Notes: a model not told the origin generated them from the sequence alone. A stretch of 64,000 bases of DNA from an uncultured Desulfovibrio sp. (GCA_900546145.1 URBN01000001.1:1-64000), one strand, 5' to 3'. Counted from the first letter of the stretch, positions 25,991 to 35,819 are shown. Numbers and translations: made by a program.

Positions 25991-28357
25991 ATGACAGATT
26001 TCAAAGCACTCCTCAACAGCGCCCAGTACGAAGCGGCCAGTATGGGCGGCGGCCCAGCTCTGATTGTCGCGGGAGCCGGCACCGGCAAGACCAGAACTAT
26101 TGTCTACCGGCTGGCCTGGCTCCTGGAGCACGGCGTTGACCCCTATCAGATTCTCCTTCTGACCTTCACGCGCAAGGCTGCCAGCGAAATGATGCAGCGT
26201 GCGGCCTCTCTCATCGCGGCCGATGTTTCGAGGCTTTCCGGAGGCACCTTTCATTCTTTTGCCTACCGCGTGCTGCGCCAGTACAGACCCCAATGGCTGG
26301 GAGACAGTCCCTTCACCGTGATGGACGCCACGGACGCTCTGGCCGCGGTGAGGCAGTGCCGTTCGGATCTCGGCATCACGAAGGACAGAAGCTTCCCCAA
26401 GAGCGAAGCTATCCTTTCCCTGTACAGCACCTCGCGCAACAAGGAGATTCCTGTTGAGGAAATGCTTGAAAAGTCGAGCCCGCACCTCATGCTTTACGCT
26501 GCAGATCTGAAGAAAATCACTGACGGGTATCAGCAGTTCAAGCACGACAAGAAGCTCATGGACTATGATGATCTCCTGTTCGAGCTCGAGGCCGTGCTCA
26601 TGCAGGATGTGGACGCCGCGGAAGCCATCAGGAGCCGTTACCGCTATATCCTGGTAGACGAGTATCAGGACACCAACCTTGTGCAGGCGAGACTTGTGCG
26701 TCTGCTTTCCGGGGCCGACAGCGGGAACCCCGCGTCAGTTATGGCCGTGGGCGACGAGGCGCAGTCCATTTACTCGTTTCGCGGGGCTACGGTAGAAAAC
26801 ATCCTGGAATTCCCGCGGGAGTATCCGAATACGAAGGTCATCAAGCTCGAAGAAAATTACCGCTCCACCAAACCCATCCTGGATGTGGCCAATAGTCTGC
26901 TCAGGCATGCGGCCGAAGGCTATCGCAAGAATCTCTTTACCCGCAATGCGGGCGGTGCTCCTGTGCGCGTCATCCGCTGCCTGTCCGACTTCAGCCAGGC
27001 CTCGATCGTGGCCCAGGAGGTTTCCCGTCTCCTTCAGATCTATCAGCCTTCCGAAATGGCCGTGCTTTTCCGCTCGGGCTACCAGTCCTTTAACCTGGAA
27101 ATGCAGCTCAACCGCATGGGCATACGTTTTCGCAAGTATGGCGGTCTCAAGTACAACGAGGCAGCTCACGTTAAGGATCTTACCGCGTATCTCAAGCTCG
27201 CCGTGAATCCGAGGGACTACACGTCCTTTCAGCGTATCGGCTCGTTCTTCAAAGGTATAGGACCCAAGACCTGCCAGAAGCTTTTTGCCGTCTGGGAGGA
27301 AGGGGATCCGAAGAAAATGGAGAAGATGCGCTCCCGCTACCGGCCGTTTTTTGATGAGCTTGATTTCGTCGTTTCCCTGCGCAGTGCCCCGGGCAGGGCC
27401 CAGGACAAGGTGCAGATGGCCCTGGATCGCTATGACGGCGTGGAAGGCTCCATTCTCGAGCGTCTTTATCCCGAAAACTATCCCACGCGCAGGACAGCGC
27501 TCGACGAGGTGGTGAGCATCGCGGAAGGCTTCGACGCTCTGGACGAATTTCTGGCCGAGTTCACGCTCGAAGTCCCCGAGGCTGCTGAGGATGACACGGA
27601 CAGGGTCGTCCTTTCCACCATCCATTCTGCCAAAGGGCTGGAGTGGAGCGCCGTTATGATCATTGATCTCGCGAACGACCGATTCCCTTCGCGCCATGCC
27701 CAGCAGAGCGCGGAGGCGTTCGAGGAGGAGCGCAGGCTCATGTACGTGGCCTGCACCAGGGCGAGAGAGGAACTTACGCTGTTCGCTCCGGCCAGTGTCC
27801 ACTGGGGACAGAGCGGACTGGCGCCCGCCAGCCTCAGCCCGTTTCTTACCGAGCTCGATCCCTCCCTCGTTGAGGAATACAGTGAAGTCGGGAACATGAG
27901 GCTTGTGAAAAAGCCGTTCCTGTCCTCTTCGGGGAATGGTCCCTCAGGATACGCCTACGTGGTTTCCGGCTCCGGGGGACATCTGCCCGCCGACTTCGCC
28001 AATGAAGACAGGGAAAGCCAGATGCCCGTTGGCGGAAATCCTGGCGGGCGCAAATCCTGGAAGGATGATTTCGGAGAGGAGGCGCAGATCCCGGCCGGTG
28101 AAACAGCGCCGCGGTCCAGCGGCGCAGGTGTTCCGGACAGCGGGAACGATGGCGGGGAAGAGGCTGTCTGCGTACCCGCGGACAGCGTGCTGCGCGAACT
28201 GGCCGGCGGAGGTATCCGTTACTGCCGGCACCGCATTTTCGGCCGGGGGCGTGTCCTGGGAGTGAAAAACGGCAATCTTGTGGAACTGGAATTCCCCGGC
28301 TACGGTCGCAAAACCATCATTGCTTCGTACCTCATCGCGGAGAAGGAACATGGCTAA
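25991..28357 (+). CDS. UvrD/Rep/PcrA-type DNA helicase
   Basis: 788-residue superfamily 1A 3'-5' helicase for repair or replication restart. Motifs: AGAGTGKT (Walker A), LLLTFTRKAASEM (Ia), LVDEYQDTN (II), GDEAQSIYSFRGA (III), VVLSTIHSAKGLEWSAV (V) and LMYVACTRAREEL (VI). After about residue 640 it has a poor-complexity Gly/Ser/Glu-rich linker, then a short conserved tail (HRIFGRGRVLGVKNG) like the Tudor-like C-terminal domain of PcrA/UvrD. The start at 25991 is chosen over 25967 for the AAGG site. It overlaps thiL by 8 nt. Confidence 0.9.
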   Translation: MTDFKALLNSAQYEAASMGGGPALIVAGAGTGKTRTIVYRLAWLLEHGVDPYQILLLTFTRKAASEMMQRAASLIAADVSRLSGGTFHSFAYRVLRQYRPQWLGDSPFTVMDATDALAAVRQCRSDLGITKDRSFPKSEAILSLYSTSRNKEIPVEEMLEKSSPHLMLYAADLKKITDGYQQFKHDKKLMDYDDLLFELEAVLMQDVDAAEAIRSRYRYILVDEYQDTNLVQARLVRLLSGADSGNPASVMAVGDEAQSIYSFRGATVENILEFPREYPNTKVIKLEENYRSTKPILDVANSLLRHAAEGYRKNLFTRNAGGAPVRVIRCLSDFSQASIVAQEVSRLLQIYQPSEMAVLFRSGYQSFNLEMQLNRMGIRFRKYGGLKYNEAAHVKDLTAYLKLAVNPRDYTSFQRIGSFFKGIGPKTCQKLFAVWEEGDPKKMEKMRSRYRPFFDELDFVVSLRSAPGRAQDKVQMALDRYDGVEGSILERLYPENYPTRRTALDEVVSIAEGFDALDEFLAEFTLEVPEAAEDDTDRVVLSTIHSAKGLEWSAVMIIDLANDRFPSRHAQQSAEAFEEERRLMYVACTRAREELTLFAPASVHWGQSGLAPASLSPFLTELDPSLVEEYSEVGNMRLVKKPFLSSSGNGPSGYAYVVSGSGGHLPADFANEDRESQMPVGGNPGGRKSWKDDFGEEAQIPAGETAPRSSGAGVPDSGNDGGEEAVCVPADSVLRELAGGGIRYCRHRIFGRGRVLGVKNGNLVELEFPGYGRKTIIASYLIAEKEHG

Positions 28358-29378
28358 ACCTGCGGTCATCACGTCCGAGGACAGCATCCTCAATCTCATC
28401 GGAAAATATTTTCCCCTGCAGCACAGCGCCCTCGTGCTGGGGCGCGGCGATGACTGCGCGCTTTTCAGAACAAGGAGCGGCAGCAGCGTGAGCACGGATC
28501 TCTTCATCGAGGACGTGCATTTCAGGCGCAGTTATTTCACGCCTGCGGAAATCGGACACAAGGCCCTCGCCTGCAATATCAGCGATCTCGCGGCCTGCGG
28601 CACGCGTCCCGAGGCGTTCACGCTCAGCATGGGCCTGCCTCCGGATACGGATTATGCCTGGCTGGACGCTTTCTTTTCCGGCATGGGGGCTCTGGCGGAG
28701 CGCTTTGGCCTGGCTCTGGCCGGGGGCGACACCACCCGTTCGGAAAAGCTCGTCATCAGCATTACCGTGTTTGGCTCGGAAATCGGAGAGGGGGCCTTCC
28801 TGACGCGCGGCGGTTCCATGCCCGGCGATGTCCTTTTTGTGGTCGGTCCTCTTGGCCTGGCGCGCGTGGGGCTGCAGGAACTCGAGGCCCATGGCCGGGA
28901 GGCTCTGAAAACGTGGCCGCAGGCCTGCCGCGCGCATCTCATGCCCGAGCCCCTCGTGGATGCCGGACTCATGCTGGCGAGGGCTGGTCTCAACAGCAGG
29001 CCGCCGGCGCTTATGGACGTGTCGGACGGTGTGGCCAGGGATCTGCCCCGCCTGCTCGGACTGACCGGCGAGGCCGGCACGCCGTCCGTGGCCGGGGGCG
29101 GCCTCGGAGCGGAACTTGTCCTCCCGGCGGGCATCCTGCCCTCAGAAGTCACCCGCTGGTGCAGGGAAAACGGCAGGAGCCCCGTGAAGGAAGCGCTTCT
29201 GGGTGGCGAGGATTACGCTCTTCTCGGATCCTGCGCCGCGGACATGCTCCCTTCCCTTCACGCGGCCATTCCCGGCCTCTGGGAAATCGGCACCGTCACG
29301 GACACGGGAAAGATATACTGCAACCGTGAAAGTCTGGAATCCCTGCACGGGTTTGATCATTTCGCCGCGGAACGCTGA
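28350..29378 (+). CDS. thiL: Thiamine-monophosphate kinase
   Basis: 342 residues. Phosphorylates thiamine phosphate to the active diphosphate. ATG at 28350 with AAGGA, inside the end of the helicase gene. Motifs: LGRGDDCALF, STDLFIEDVHF (Mg-binding Asp), LAGGDTTRS, ALMDVSDGVARDL and LLGGEDYALLG, all classical for ThiL. No other thi gene in the window. Confidence 0.94.
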   Translation: MAKPAVITSEDSILNLIGKYFPLQHSALVLGRGDDCALFRTRSGSSVSTDLFIEDVHFRRSYFTPAEIGHKALACNISDLAACGTRPEAFTLSMGLPPDTDYAWLDAFFSGMGALAERFGLALAGGDTTRSEKLVISITVFGSEIGEGAFLTRGGSMPGDVLFVVGPLGLARVGLQELEAHGREALKTWPQACRAHLMPEPLVDAGLMLARAGLNSRPPALMDVSDGVARDLPRLLGLTGEAGTPSVAGGGLGAELVLPAGILPSEVTRWCRENGRSPVKEALLGGEDYALLGSCAADMLPSLHAAIPGLWEIGTVTDTGKIYCNRESLESLHGFDHFAAER

Positions 29379-29439
29379 AGAAGCAGCGCCGGTTCCCCCG
29401 GCAGAATACAAAGAACCACGGTAAACGGGAGAGAAGAAT

Positions 29440-30108
29440 ATGGACGGCATTGTCAGAGACAGATACGCAGACTGGAAGAACAGATTCGACCTCAGCCCCA
29501 ATGTGCTTCTGGAAAAAGGCATAGCGGTAGAGGATTTCGTTCATGGACTGGATATCGTCATTCATACCTGCCGAGAGGCCTGGCTCGCAGGCATCATGGT
29601 TGGATTTAACGGAAATATGAGCATGCGTCTTGGTGAGGAGCTCCTGCTGGTGACAGGAACCACGGTACCCAAGGGGCATCTGACTGACAATGACGTGGCC
29701 CTGATCTCCGTGGACGGCACCCGGATTGCCGGACCGGCCATATCGAGTGAGACGGCCATGCATACGGACGTGTATGAAGCTGTCCCTGAAGCCCGTTTCA
29801 TTCTGCACACCCATCCGACCCACCTGCTGGCGCTTTCCGTGGCTGTCGGTCCGGAAGAAATGCTTTCCATGCCGCTTTTCGAGTCGCGCATGTGGAAAGA
29901 AAAGCTCTCTTTTGCAGACGCCTGCGCTCCGGGGAGCAGAGAGCTCGCGAGAAGCGTGGGAGAGGCTGCCGTAAAGGGGCAGGCTGTTTTCATGAAGGAG
30001 CACGGACTCTGCGTGTACGGCAAAACAGCCGGTGAAGTGCTGGCCGTTTCCGAGGAAATGGATCATCTCGCCGCCATGCAGCTTCTCGCGGCCGGCTGCA
30101 GAAAATAG
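29440..30108 (+). CDS. Class II aldolase/adducin family protein
   Basis: 222 residues. Zinc-dependent aldolase or epimerase fold (fuculose-phosphate aldolase, RhaD, MtnB group). Zinc ligands are visible in HTHPTH and in the later KEHGLCVYG. The catalytic Glu is likely in SSETAMHTDVY. GFNGNMSMR and TGTTVPKGHLT match the substrate phosphate region of the family. The substrate cannot be told from sequence. It lies 61 nt behind thiL and is convergent with hemW. Confidence 0.85.
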   Translation: MDGIVRDRYADWKNRFDLSPNVLLEKGIAVEDFVHGLDIVIHTCREAWLAGIMVGFNGNMSMRLGEELLLVTGTTVPKGHLTDNDVALISVDGTRIAGPAISSETAMHTDVYEAVPEARFILHTHPTHLLALSVAVGPEEMLSMPLFESRMWKEKLSFADACAPGSRELARSVGEAAVKGQAVFMKEHGLCVYGKTAGEVLAVSEEMDHLAAMQLLAAGCRK

Positions 30109-30131
30109 TTCTTACTCCGGCTGCCCCTGGC

Positions 30132-31307
30132 TTATTTCCCGTCCCGCTCCTCGCCGAAAATGCGTCCGGCCCTGTCGAAAAAGCCGGAAAGGATGGCATT
30201 GGAGACGAGCATGCCTTCTCTGGTCAGCCGGCAGCCGGTATCGCCCAGTGTGATGAGTCCCTGTTCCGTCAGCGCTTTCAGATATTCCCCGTAGTCCTTC
30301 CGGAAAACCCGGCCGGTCCGGAAGGTGTATTCCTGATAACTGAGGCCGCGGACAGTCCTCAGACGCAGCATGAGAAGTTCCAGGATACGGTCCAGGGGGC
30401 TGAGAATCTCCGGACTGCCTCCAAGGAGACCCTTGGACGTGTTTTCAAGCCACACACCGAAGTCCTCCGCGTCTGTCCAGCGTTTCCCTCCGATGGTGGA
30501 GACGGCGGATGGCCCCATGCCGAGAAAATCCTGTCCCTGCCAGTATCCGCAGTTATGGCGGCAGGAGTGTCCGAAGCGGGCGAAGTTGGAAATTTCGTAC
30601 TGGGAGAAGCCATGCTTTTCCAGGAAGCCGATGGCTCCGAGATACATGTCCCGCTGCTCTTCTTCACTGGGCAGGGTGAAGCAGCCATTTCTGAACATGG
30701 AGAGGAAGGGAGCGTCCTCCTCAAGGGAAAGACCATAGGCGGAAATGTGATCCGGTTCCAGCCGCATGGTGTTTTCAAGCGTTTCCATCCAGCTTTGTCC
30801 TGTCTGTCCGGGCAGCCCCCACATGAGGTCTGCGGAAAGTGACTGGAATCCGATCCTGTGAGCTTCCCCGAAGGTCTGCAGCACATCTTTCGGCGAGTGA
30901 ATGCGCCCGAGCGTTTTGAGTTCTGAGGCGATCATGCTCTGCACACCAACGGAAAGCCGGGTTACTCCGGCATCGCGGAATCCCCGCATGGCCCCAGGCC
31001 TGTTCAGGGATTCGGGATTGCCTTCAAGCGTGACTTCAGCGTTGCCGGTCACGCGGAAAAGCCTGGATATGGTGTCCAGGATGGACCCCACGTCCTCAGG
31101 AGAGAGCAGGCTCGGCGTGCCCCCGCCGAAAAAGACTGTGGAAACTGTGTTTCCGGTGGAACCGAGTCTGTACGCCCACCAGCGGATTTCCCTGAGAAGG
31201 GCGGGAAGATAGCTGGAAGGAACCGGGGTTTTCCCGATGGCAGAGGAGTGGAAGGCGCAGTACAGGCAGCGGCGGCGGCAGAAGGGGACGTGGATGTAGA
31301 TCAGCAT
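30132..31307 (-). CDS. hemW: Radical SAM heme chaperone HemW
   Basis: 391 residues. Radical SAM protein that inserts heme into target enzymes; often misnamed oxygen-independent coproporphyrinogen oxidase. IHVPFCRRRCLYCAFHS holds the CxxxCxxC cluster motif. The family block FFGGGTPSLL, LSVGVQSM and the C-terminal HemN_C region (RVFRKDYGEYLKALTEQGL) are present. Convergent with the aldolase gene and divergent from pepA. Confidence 0.92.
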   Translation of the reverse strand: MLIYIHVPFCRRRCLYCAFHSSAIGKTPVPSSYLPALLREIRWWAYRLGSTGNTVSTVFFGGGTPSLLSPEDVGSILDTISRLFRVTGNAEVTLEGNPESLNRPGAMRGFRDAGVTRLSVGVQSMIASELKTLGRIHSPKDVLQTFGEAHRIGFQSLSADLMWGLPGQTGQSWMETLENTMRLEPDHISAYGLSLEEDAPFLSMFRNGCFTLPSEEEQRDMYLGAIGFLEKHGFSQYEISNFARFGHSCRHNCGYWQGQDFLGMGPSAVSTIGGKRWTDAEDFGVWLENTSKGLLGGSPEILSPLDRILELLMLRLRTVRGLSYQEYTFRTGRVFRKDYGEYLKALTEQGLITLGDTGCRLTREGMLVSNAILSGFFDRAGRIFGEERDGK

Positions 31308-31420
31308 GGCAGCTCGGCGGGTAAAGGGTTAGCTGCAGAGGGGGAGTGTGAAATGCGCTCTTCCTACTTCCAAAACGCTCGGCTGACAAGCGTGGAAAAG
31401 GCTGGAAACGCCTCCCTGTC

Positions 31421-31449
31421 TTGGCAAGGTGAAAGTGTGCGGGTATACT
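31421..31449 (+). promoter_or_regulatory. Strong sigma-70 type promoter for pepA
   Basis: TTGGCA (31421-31426), a 17-nt spacer and TATACT (31444-31449). The predicted transcript start is about 27 nt before the pepA ATG at 31484. It probably drives pepA-cobA/hemD-purN and the exported protein gene. Confidence 0.75.
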
Positions 31450-31483
31450 CACCGGCCATAGATATTTTTGAAGGAGACATAGC

Positions 31484-32986
31484 ATGGATATACGCTTTCA
31501 GGCCGGCGGAGCCGACAAGTGGAAGGCCGATATAGCCCTTATCCCTATCCGTGAGGGAGAAAAAATAACCGACACCTGCCCGGAACTGGACAGCGCGGCG
31601 CCGTATCTTGTCATTGCCCCGGCTATGCGCGACGTGAGCGGACGGAAGGATGAGATAAGCCTCATCTACGGGCATCCGGATCTTCCCTATTCGCGCGTCA
31701 TGCTCATCGGGCTCGGGAGTGAAGCGGTGACCCCGGACAGTCTTCGCCGTGCGTATGCCCTTGGCACGCGCCGCGCCAGGGCCATGCACCTCAGGTCCCT
31801 GCAGATTCCTGTTTTCACACTGCAGCGTTTCGGCGGCGTGGACAGGCTTCTCGAGGAAGCCGTCTACGCGTGCAAGCTCGCCGATTACGAAGTTTCCGGG
31901 CTGAAGCACAGAAAGCCCGGCGCCCCGGAGCCGATCTCCTTCCTGTCCGTGAATTTCACGGGCGAGTACGTGCCGGAGAAGGAACAGGCCGCGGCCCGCA
32001 GGGGCGAGGATGCGGCTGACACCGTCATTCTCGCACGCAATCTCATCAATACGCCCGCCAACGTGATGTATCCCGAGGCCTTTGCCGAAGAGGCCCGCAG
32101 CCTCGCTGAGGGGACGGCGCTTTCCTGTACGGTGTACGACGAGAAACAGCTTTCCGATATGGGGTTCAACGCTCACCTCGCTGTGGGGCAGGGAGGGAAG
32201 AATCCTCCCCGCCTGGTCGTGCTTGAATACACCCCGAAAGGCCATGAAAACGATGATCCGCTCGTCTTCGTGGGAAAGGGCATCACGTTTGACTCGGGCG
32301 GTATTTCCCTGAAGCCTGCAGCCAACATGCACACCATGAAGTGCGACATGACTGGTGCTGCTGCGGTTCTGACCTCGGTCTCCATGCTGGCCCGCGAGGA
32401 AGTGCCTCACCGCGTGGTCGGCATCATGGCCCTGGCTGAGAATATGCCCGACGGAGGCGCCGTGCATCCCGGCGACGTGGTGACCGGCCTGAACGGTAGC
32501 ACCATCGAAATCATCAACACGGATGCGGAAGGACGGCTCGTCCTTTCCGACGCCCTGACCTATGCCCAGAAGAACTGGCACCCCGCGGCCGTTGTGGATG
32601 TGGCCACGCTGACGGGCGCCTGCGCCACGGCGCTGGGCGATCAGGTGGCAGGCCTCTTCAGCAACGACACGGAGCTTGCCGACCGCATTATCTCGGCCGG
32701 CAGCTGCGCAGGCGAAAACTACTGGCGCATGCCGCTCTGGGAAGGCTACAGAGGCAGACTTGAGAGCACGGTGGCCGACATCTGTCATACCGGAAGCTCT
32801 CGTGAGGGGGGCGCCATTGTCGCAGCCCTGTTCCTGGAACACTTTATCAGCGAAGGCACCAGATGGGCGCATCTCGACATAGCCGGCGAAGACTGGGTGA
32901 GCGAGGCGAAGCCCCTCTGCCCCAAAGGCGCTTCGGGGTTTGCTGCCAGGACGCTGCTTGAGCTTGGCCGCGGAGGTTTTGAATAA
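31484..32986 (+). CDS. pepA: Leucyl aminopeptidase (M17 cytosol aminopeptidase)
   Basis: 500-residue dinuclear-zinc aminopeptidase. The C-terminal catalytic domain has VGKGITFDSGGISLKP (active Lys and Asp), MKCDMTGAAAV, and NTDAEGRLVLSDAL (Asp/Glu ligands and Arg). The N-terminal domain is the usual macro-like fold. AAGGAGA precedes the ATG. Stop overlaps the next start by one base (TAATG). Confidence 0.95.
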   Translation: MDIRFQAGGADKWKADIALIPIREGEKITDTCPELDSAAPYLVIAPAMRDVSGRKDEISLIYGHPDLPYSRVMLIGLGSEAVTPDSLRRAYALGTRRARAMHLRSLQIPVFTLQRFGGVDRLLEEAVYACKLADYEVSGLKHRKPGAPEPISFLSVNFTGEYVPEKEQAAARRGEDAADTVILARNLINTPANVMYPEAFAEEARSLAEGTALSCTVYDEKQLSDMGFNAHLAVGQGGKNPPRLVVLEYTPKGHENDDPLVFVGKGITFDSGGISLKPAANMHTMKCDMTGAAAVLTSVSMLAREEVPHRVVGIMALAENMPDGGAVHPGDVVTGLNGSTIEIINTDAEGRLVLSDALTYAQKNWHPAAVVDVATLTGACATALGDQVAGLFSNDTELADRIISAGSCAGENYWRMPLWEGYRGRLESTVADICHTGSSREGGAIVAALFLEHFISEGTRWAHLDIAGEDWVSEAKPLCPKGASGFAARTLLELGRGGFE

Positions 32987-34500
32987 TGAGCAAGGTTTAC
33001 CTTCTGGGTGCCGGCCCGGGCGATCCCGGCCTTCTGACACTGCGCGCGAAGGAGATTCTCGAAAAGGCCGACGTCGTGGTCTATGACGCTCTCGCCAACG
33101 CTTCCTTCCTTGACTTCGCACGCTCTGACGCGGAAAGGATTTACGTCGGCAAGATTGCCGATCAGCACGCCATGAGCCAGGAAAACATCAACAGGCTGCT
33201 CGTGGAAAAAGCGAAGGAAGGCAAGGATGTGGCCCGGCTCAAGGGCGGCGATCCCTACATTTTCGGCCGTGGCGGCGAAGAGGCCCAGGAACTCCTGGCC
33301 GCGGGCGTCGAATTCGAGGAGGTGCCGGGCATCACCTCGACCATTGCCGCTCCTGCCTATGCGGGCATCCCGCTGACCCACAGGGACTTTTCCTCCTCAG
33401 TGACCATCGTGACCGGCCATGAGAACCCTGACAAGAAGGAGAGCTCCCTTGACTGGCCGAGCCTCGCGCGCAGCGCTTCCACGCTTGTGTTCGTCATGGG
33501 CATGAAGAATCTGCCCCTCATCTCGAAGCATCTTATCGATGCGGGGATGAAGCCGGATACGCCGGCTGCCCTGGTGTACAGGGGGACTACGCCGTTTCAG
33601 CGCACGCTCGTCAGCACCATCGGGGAACTGCCGGAGCGCGCCGTGCAGGAACATTTTACCAACCCCTCGGTCATCGTTGTGGGCGGTGTGTGCCGCCTGC
33701 ATGCCAGCCTGGACTGGTTCGGGAAGAAGCCTCTCCTTGGCAGGCGCGTGGTTGTAACCCGTGCCCGCGCCCAGGCCAGCGGTCTCGCAGCGCTTCTCGC
33801 GGAGCAGGGGGCCTACGTTCTGCAGTGTCCCACTATCCGCATACAGCCTCTCGCTGACCAGTCTGCCCTGGACAGCCGGCTCGGAAGCCTTGATTCCTAT
33901 GCCTGGGTGGTTTTCACTTCAGTTAACGGTGTGAAGGTGTTCTGGGATCGTCTGCGCCACGCAGGAAAGGATGCCAGAGCCATCGGCCGGACACGCGTGG
34001 CCGCCATCGGACCGGCCACAGCCGGGGAACTCAGAAAGCACGGCATCTTCCCTGACTTTGTTCCGCCCAAATATATTGCCGAGAGCGTCATTGAAGGCCT
34101 GACCGCGCAGGGCGGCCTTAAGGGCACGAAGATTCTTATCCCGAGAGCGGCCAAAGCCCGGGAGATTCTGCCTGATGCGCTGCGGGCCCAGGGCGCTGAG
34201 GTTGACGTGGTACCGGTTTACGAGACCGTTCCCGAATGCAGCGACAAAGATGCGTTTCTGACTGCTCTCAGGGCCGGAGAACTCGACTGCATCACCTTTG
34301 GCTCCTCCTCCACAGTGGACAATCTGCTGTCCATCGTGAAGGCGGAGGAACTGAAAGAACATCCGGAAGTGAAATTGGCCTGTATCGGGCCGGTTACAGC
34401 CAGAACCCTTGAGGGACACGGCCTCAAATGCGCCGTCATGCCGGATGAATATACTATTCCTGCTCTTGTGCAGGCTCTGATCGACACCTACCGCTCATAA
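32986..34500 (+). CDS. cobA-hemD: CobA-HemD fusion: uroporphyrinogen-III methyltransferase / synthase
   Basis: 504 residues. The N-terminal CobA half (about 1-245) makes precorrin-2 from uroporphyrinogen III using SAM: LGAGPGDPGLLTLRA, RLKGGDPYIFGRGGEEA and PGITSTIAAPAYAGIPLTHR. The C-terminal HemD half (about 250-504) closes the ring to uroporphyrinogen III: GRRVVVTRARAQASGL and the late DCITFGSSSTV. This fusion feeds siroheme, and through siroheme the heme and B12 routes of sulfate reducers. Translationally coupled to pepA; purN follows after 10 nt. Confidence 0.94.
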   Translation: MSKVYLLGAGPGDPGLLTLRAKEILEKADVVVYDALANASFLDFARSDAERIYVGKIADQHAMSQENINRLLVEKAKEGKDVARLKGGDPYIFGRGGEEAQELLAAGVEFEEVPGITSTIAAPAYAGIPLTHRDFSSSVTIVTGHENPDKKESSLDWPSLARSASTLVFVMGMKNLPLISKHLIDAGMKPDTPAALVYRGTTPFQRTLVSTIGELPERAVQEHFTNPSVIVVGGVCRLHASLDWFGKKPLLGRRVVVTRARAQASGLAALLAEQGAYVLQCPTIRIQPLADQSALDSRLGSLDSYAWVVFTSVNGVKVFWDRLRHAGKDARAIGRTRVAAIGPATAGELRKHGIFPDFVPPKYIAESVIEGLTAQGGLKGTKILIPRAAKAREILPDALRAQGAEVDVVPVYETVPECSDKDAFLTALRAGELDCITFGSSSTVDNLLSIVKAEELKEHPEVKLACIGPVTARTLEGHGLKCAVMPDEYTIPALVQALIDTYRS

Positions 34501-34510
34501 GGAGAGCCAT

Positions 34511-35188
34511 ATGTCTCTTCCCATTGCCATCGTCGCTTCCGGCAACGGAACCAACGCCCAGGCCATGATCGACCTCATGAAGGCCGGCGTGCTCGACGTG
34601 GATATCCGTCTCATCTTCTGCAACCGCCCGGGCGCTCCCGTTCTGGAACGCGCCAGGAAAGCCGGCGTTCCCTCCAGGATGCTGGACCATACAAAATTCC
34701 CGGACAGAGCTTCCTTTGACCGGGAGATGGCCTCCATCATCAGGGAAAGCGGCGCGGAGCTCGTCGTTCTGGCGGGCTACATGCGCCTTCTGACTGACGA
34801 GTTCCTGAAGGAATTCCCGCACAGAGTCATCAATATCCATCCCTCCATTCTGCCCGGATTCGGCGGAAGCATCCATGCCGGTCAGGAAGCCGTGGATTAC
34901 GGCGTCAAGCTGTCCGGCTGCACTGTGCACGTTGTTGAGATGAAGGTCGACAGCGGCCCGGTCATCATTCAGGCCGCCGTCCCCTGCAACGCCGGAGACA
35001 CCGAGGACGATCTTATGACCCGCGTCCACAGGATGGAACACAGGATCTATCCCCAGGCTGTTGAGTGGTTCGCCGAGAAGCGTCTCCATGTCAAAGGCCG
35101 GCACGTCTACCTGGACAAGGCTGACAAGCCCCTCGCGCCTATGAACGGGGAGAGCTTTGTCTGGCCGCCTCTTGAAAAAGGATTTTAG
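34511..35188 (+). CDS. purN: Phosphoribosylglycinamide formyltransferase
   Basis: 225 residues. Third step of purine synthesis, using 10-formyltetrahydrofolate. IVASGNGTNAQAMID is the phosphate-binding start, LAGYMRLL and INIHPSILPGFGG hold the catalytic Asn and His, and the Asp of the family lies in the segment around PVIIQAAVP. TAAGGAG precedes the ATG. About 15-20 residues longer at the C terminus than E. coli PurN. Confidence 0.95.
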   Translation: MSLPIAIVASGNGTNAQAMIDLMKAGVLDVDIRLIFCNRPGAPVLERARKAGVPSRMLDHTKFPDRASFDREMASIIRESGAELVVLAGYMRLLTDEFLKEFPHRVINIHPSILPGFGGSIHAGQEAVDYGVKLSGCTVHVVEMKVDSGPVIIQAAVPCNAGDTEDDLMTRVHRMEHRIYPQAVEWFAEKRLHVKGRHVYLDKADKPLAPMNGESFVWPPLEKGF

Positions 35189-35220
35189 CGTTCTTTTCCC
35201 CATACTGTGAGGTAATGCCT

Positions 35221-35718
35221 ATGTTGAGATTGCGTTTACCTTCTTCGGCCGTCACAGCGGCCCTGGCATCATGCGCTCTTGCCGGTTTTCTGCTCCTGGG
35301 CGCGTCCATGCCCACGCCTGCCGGCGCAGCCGCCGATGTGGCTGGTCTCTACACGGATGCCCTCATTAGCGGGGATGCGAAGGCTCTGGAGAGGCTTCTG
35401 GCGCCGAACTTTATCTTCATCGCCCCTAACGGCCATATTGAAGATGGCAGTCACTTCCTTGATTCCATCCGCAGCAGGCACTTCGTCGTTTCCGACATGA
35501 CTCTCAAGAACATGAGAGAGACGAGAACCGGCGATGTCCGCCTCATTACCGGCAATGGCACCTTCATGGCACGCTCGGATAACCCGCTTCCCGGTGGACT
35601 TATGCGTCTGACTATGGTGACGGACAGGAGCAGCGGAAGCGAGAAGATTCTTCTCGTGCAGGTGACGCCGGTCATCCCCACACGCGACTGTACGGACGGC
35701 AACTGCCGCATCCGGTAG
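35221..35718 (+). CDS. Exported NTF2-like (DUF4440/SnoaL-type) protein
   Basis: 165 residues from the ATG at 35221 (GAGG 8 nt upstream); an ATG two codons earlier is closer to that site. A signal peptide runs to about 35 (LASCALAGFLLLGASMPTPAGA). The mature part has the pattern of a nuclear-transport-factor-2 fold: LYTDALISGDAKALERLLAPNFIFIAP is the usual helix and pocket start. C terminus has two cysteines (RDCTDGNCRIR). No catalytic role can be assigned. Confidence 0.75.
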   Translation: MLRLRLPSSAVTAALASCALAGFLLLGASMPTPAGAAADVAGLYTDALISGDAKALERLLAPNFIFIAPNGHIEDGSHFLDSIRSRHFVVSDMTLKNMRETRTGDVRLITGNGTFMARSDNPLPGGLMRLTMVTDRSSGSEKILLVQVTPVIPTRDCTDGNCRIR

Positions 35719-35741
35719 TGTCCGTCCTTCTTCGGATGTCA

Positions 35742-35771
35742 GGGCAGGAAGAGTTTTTCTTCCTGCCCTTT
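35742..35771 (+). terminator. Terminator behind the purN transcript
   Basis: 10-bp stem GGGCAGGAAG (35742-35751) with CTTCCTGCCC (35759-35768), T-rich loop, then TTT. Confidence 0.75.
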
Positions 35772-35781
35772 CTGCTGTACG

Positions 35782-35819
35782 AAAAAAAGAGGCCCGCGGC
35801 GTAAGCCACGGGCCTCTTT
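35782..35819 (-). terminator. Terminator of the hdr-flx operon
   Basis: On the minus strand an 11-bp stem (35809-35819 with 35786-35796) is followed by a T run (plus-strand A at 35782-35788). It lies 17 nt after the flxA stop. Confidence 0.85.
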
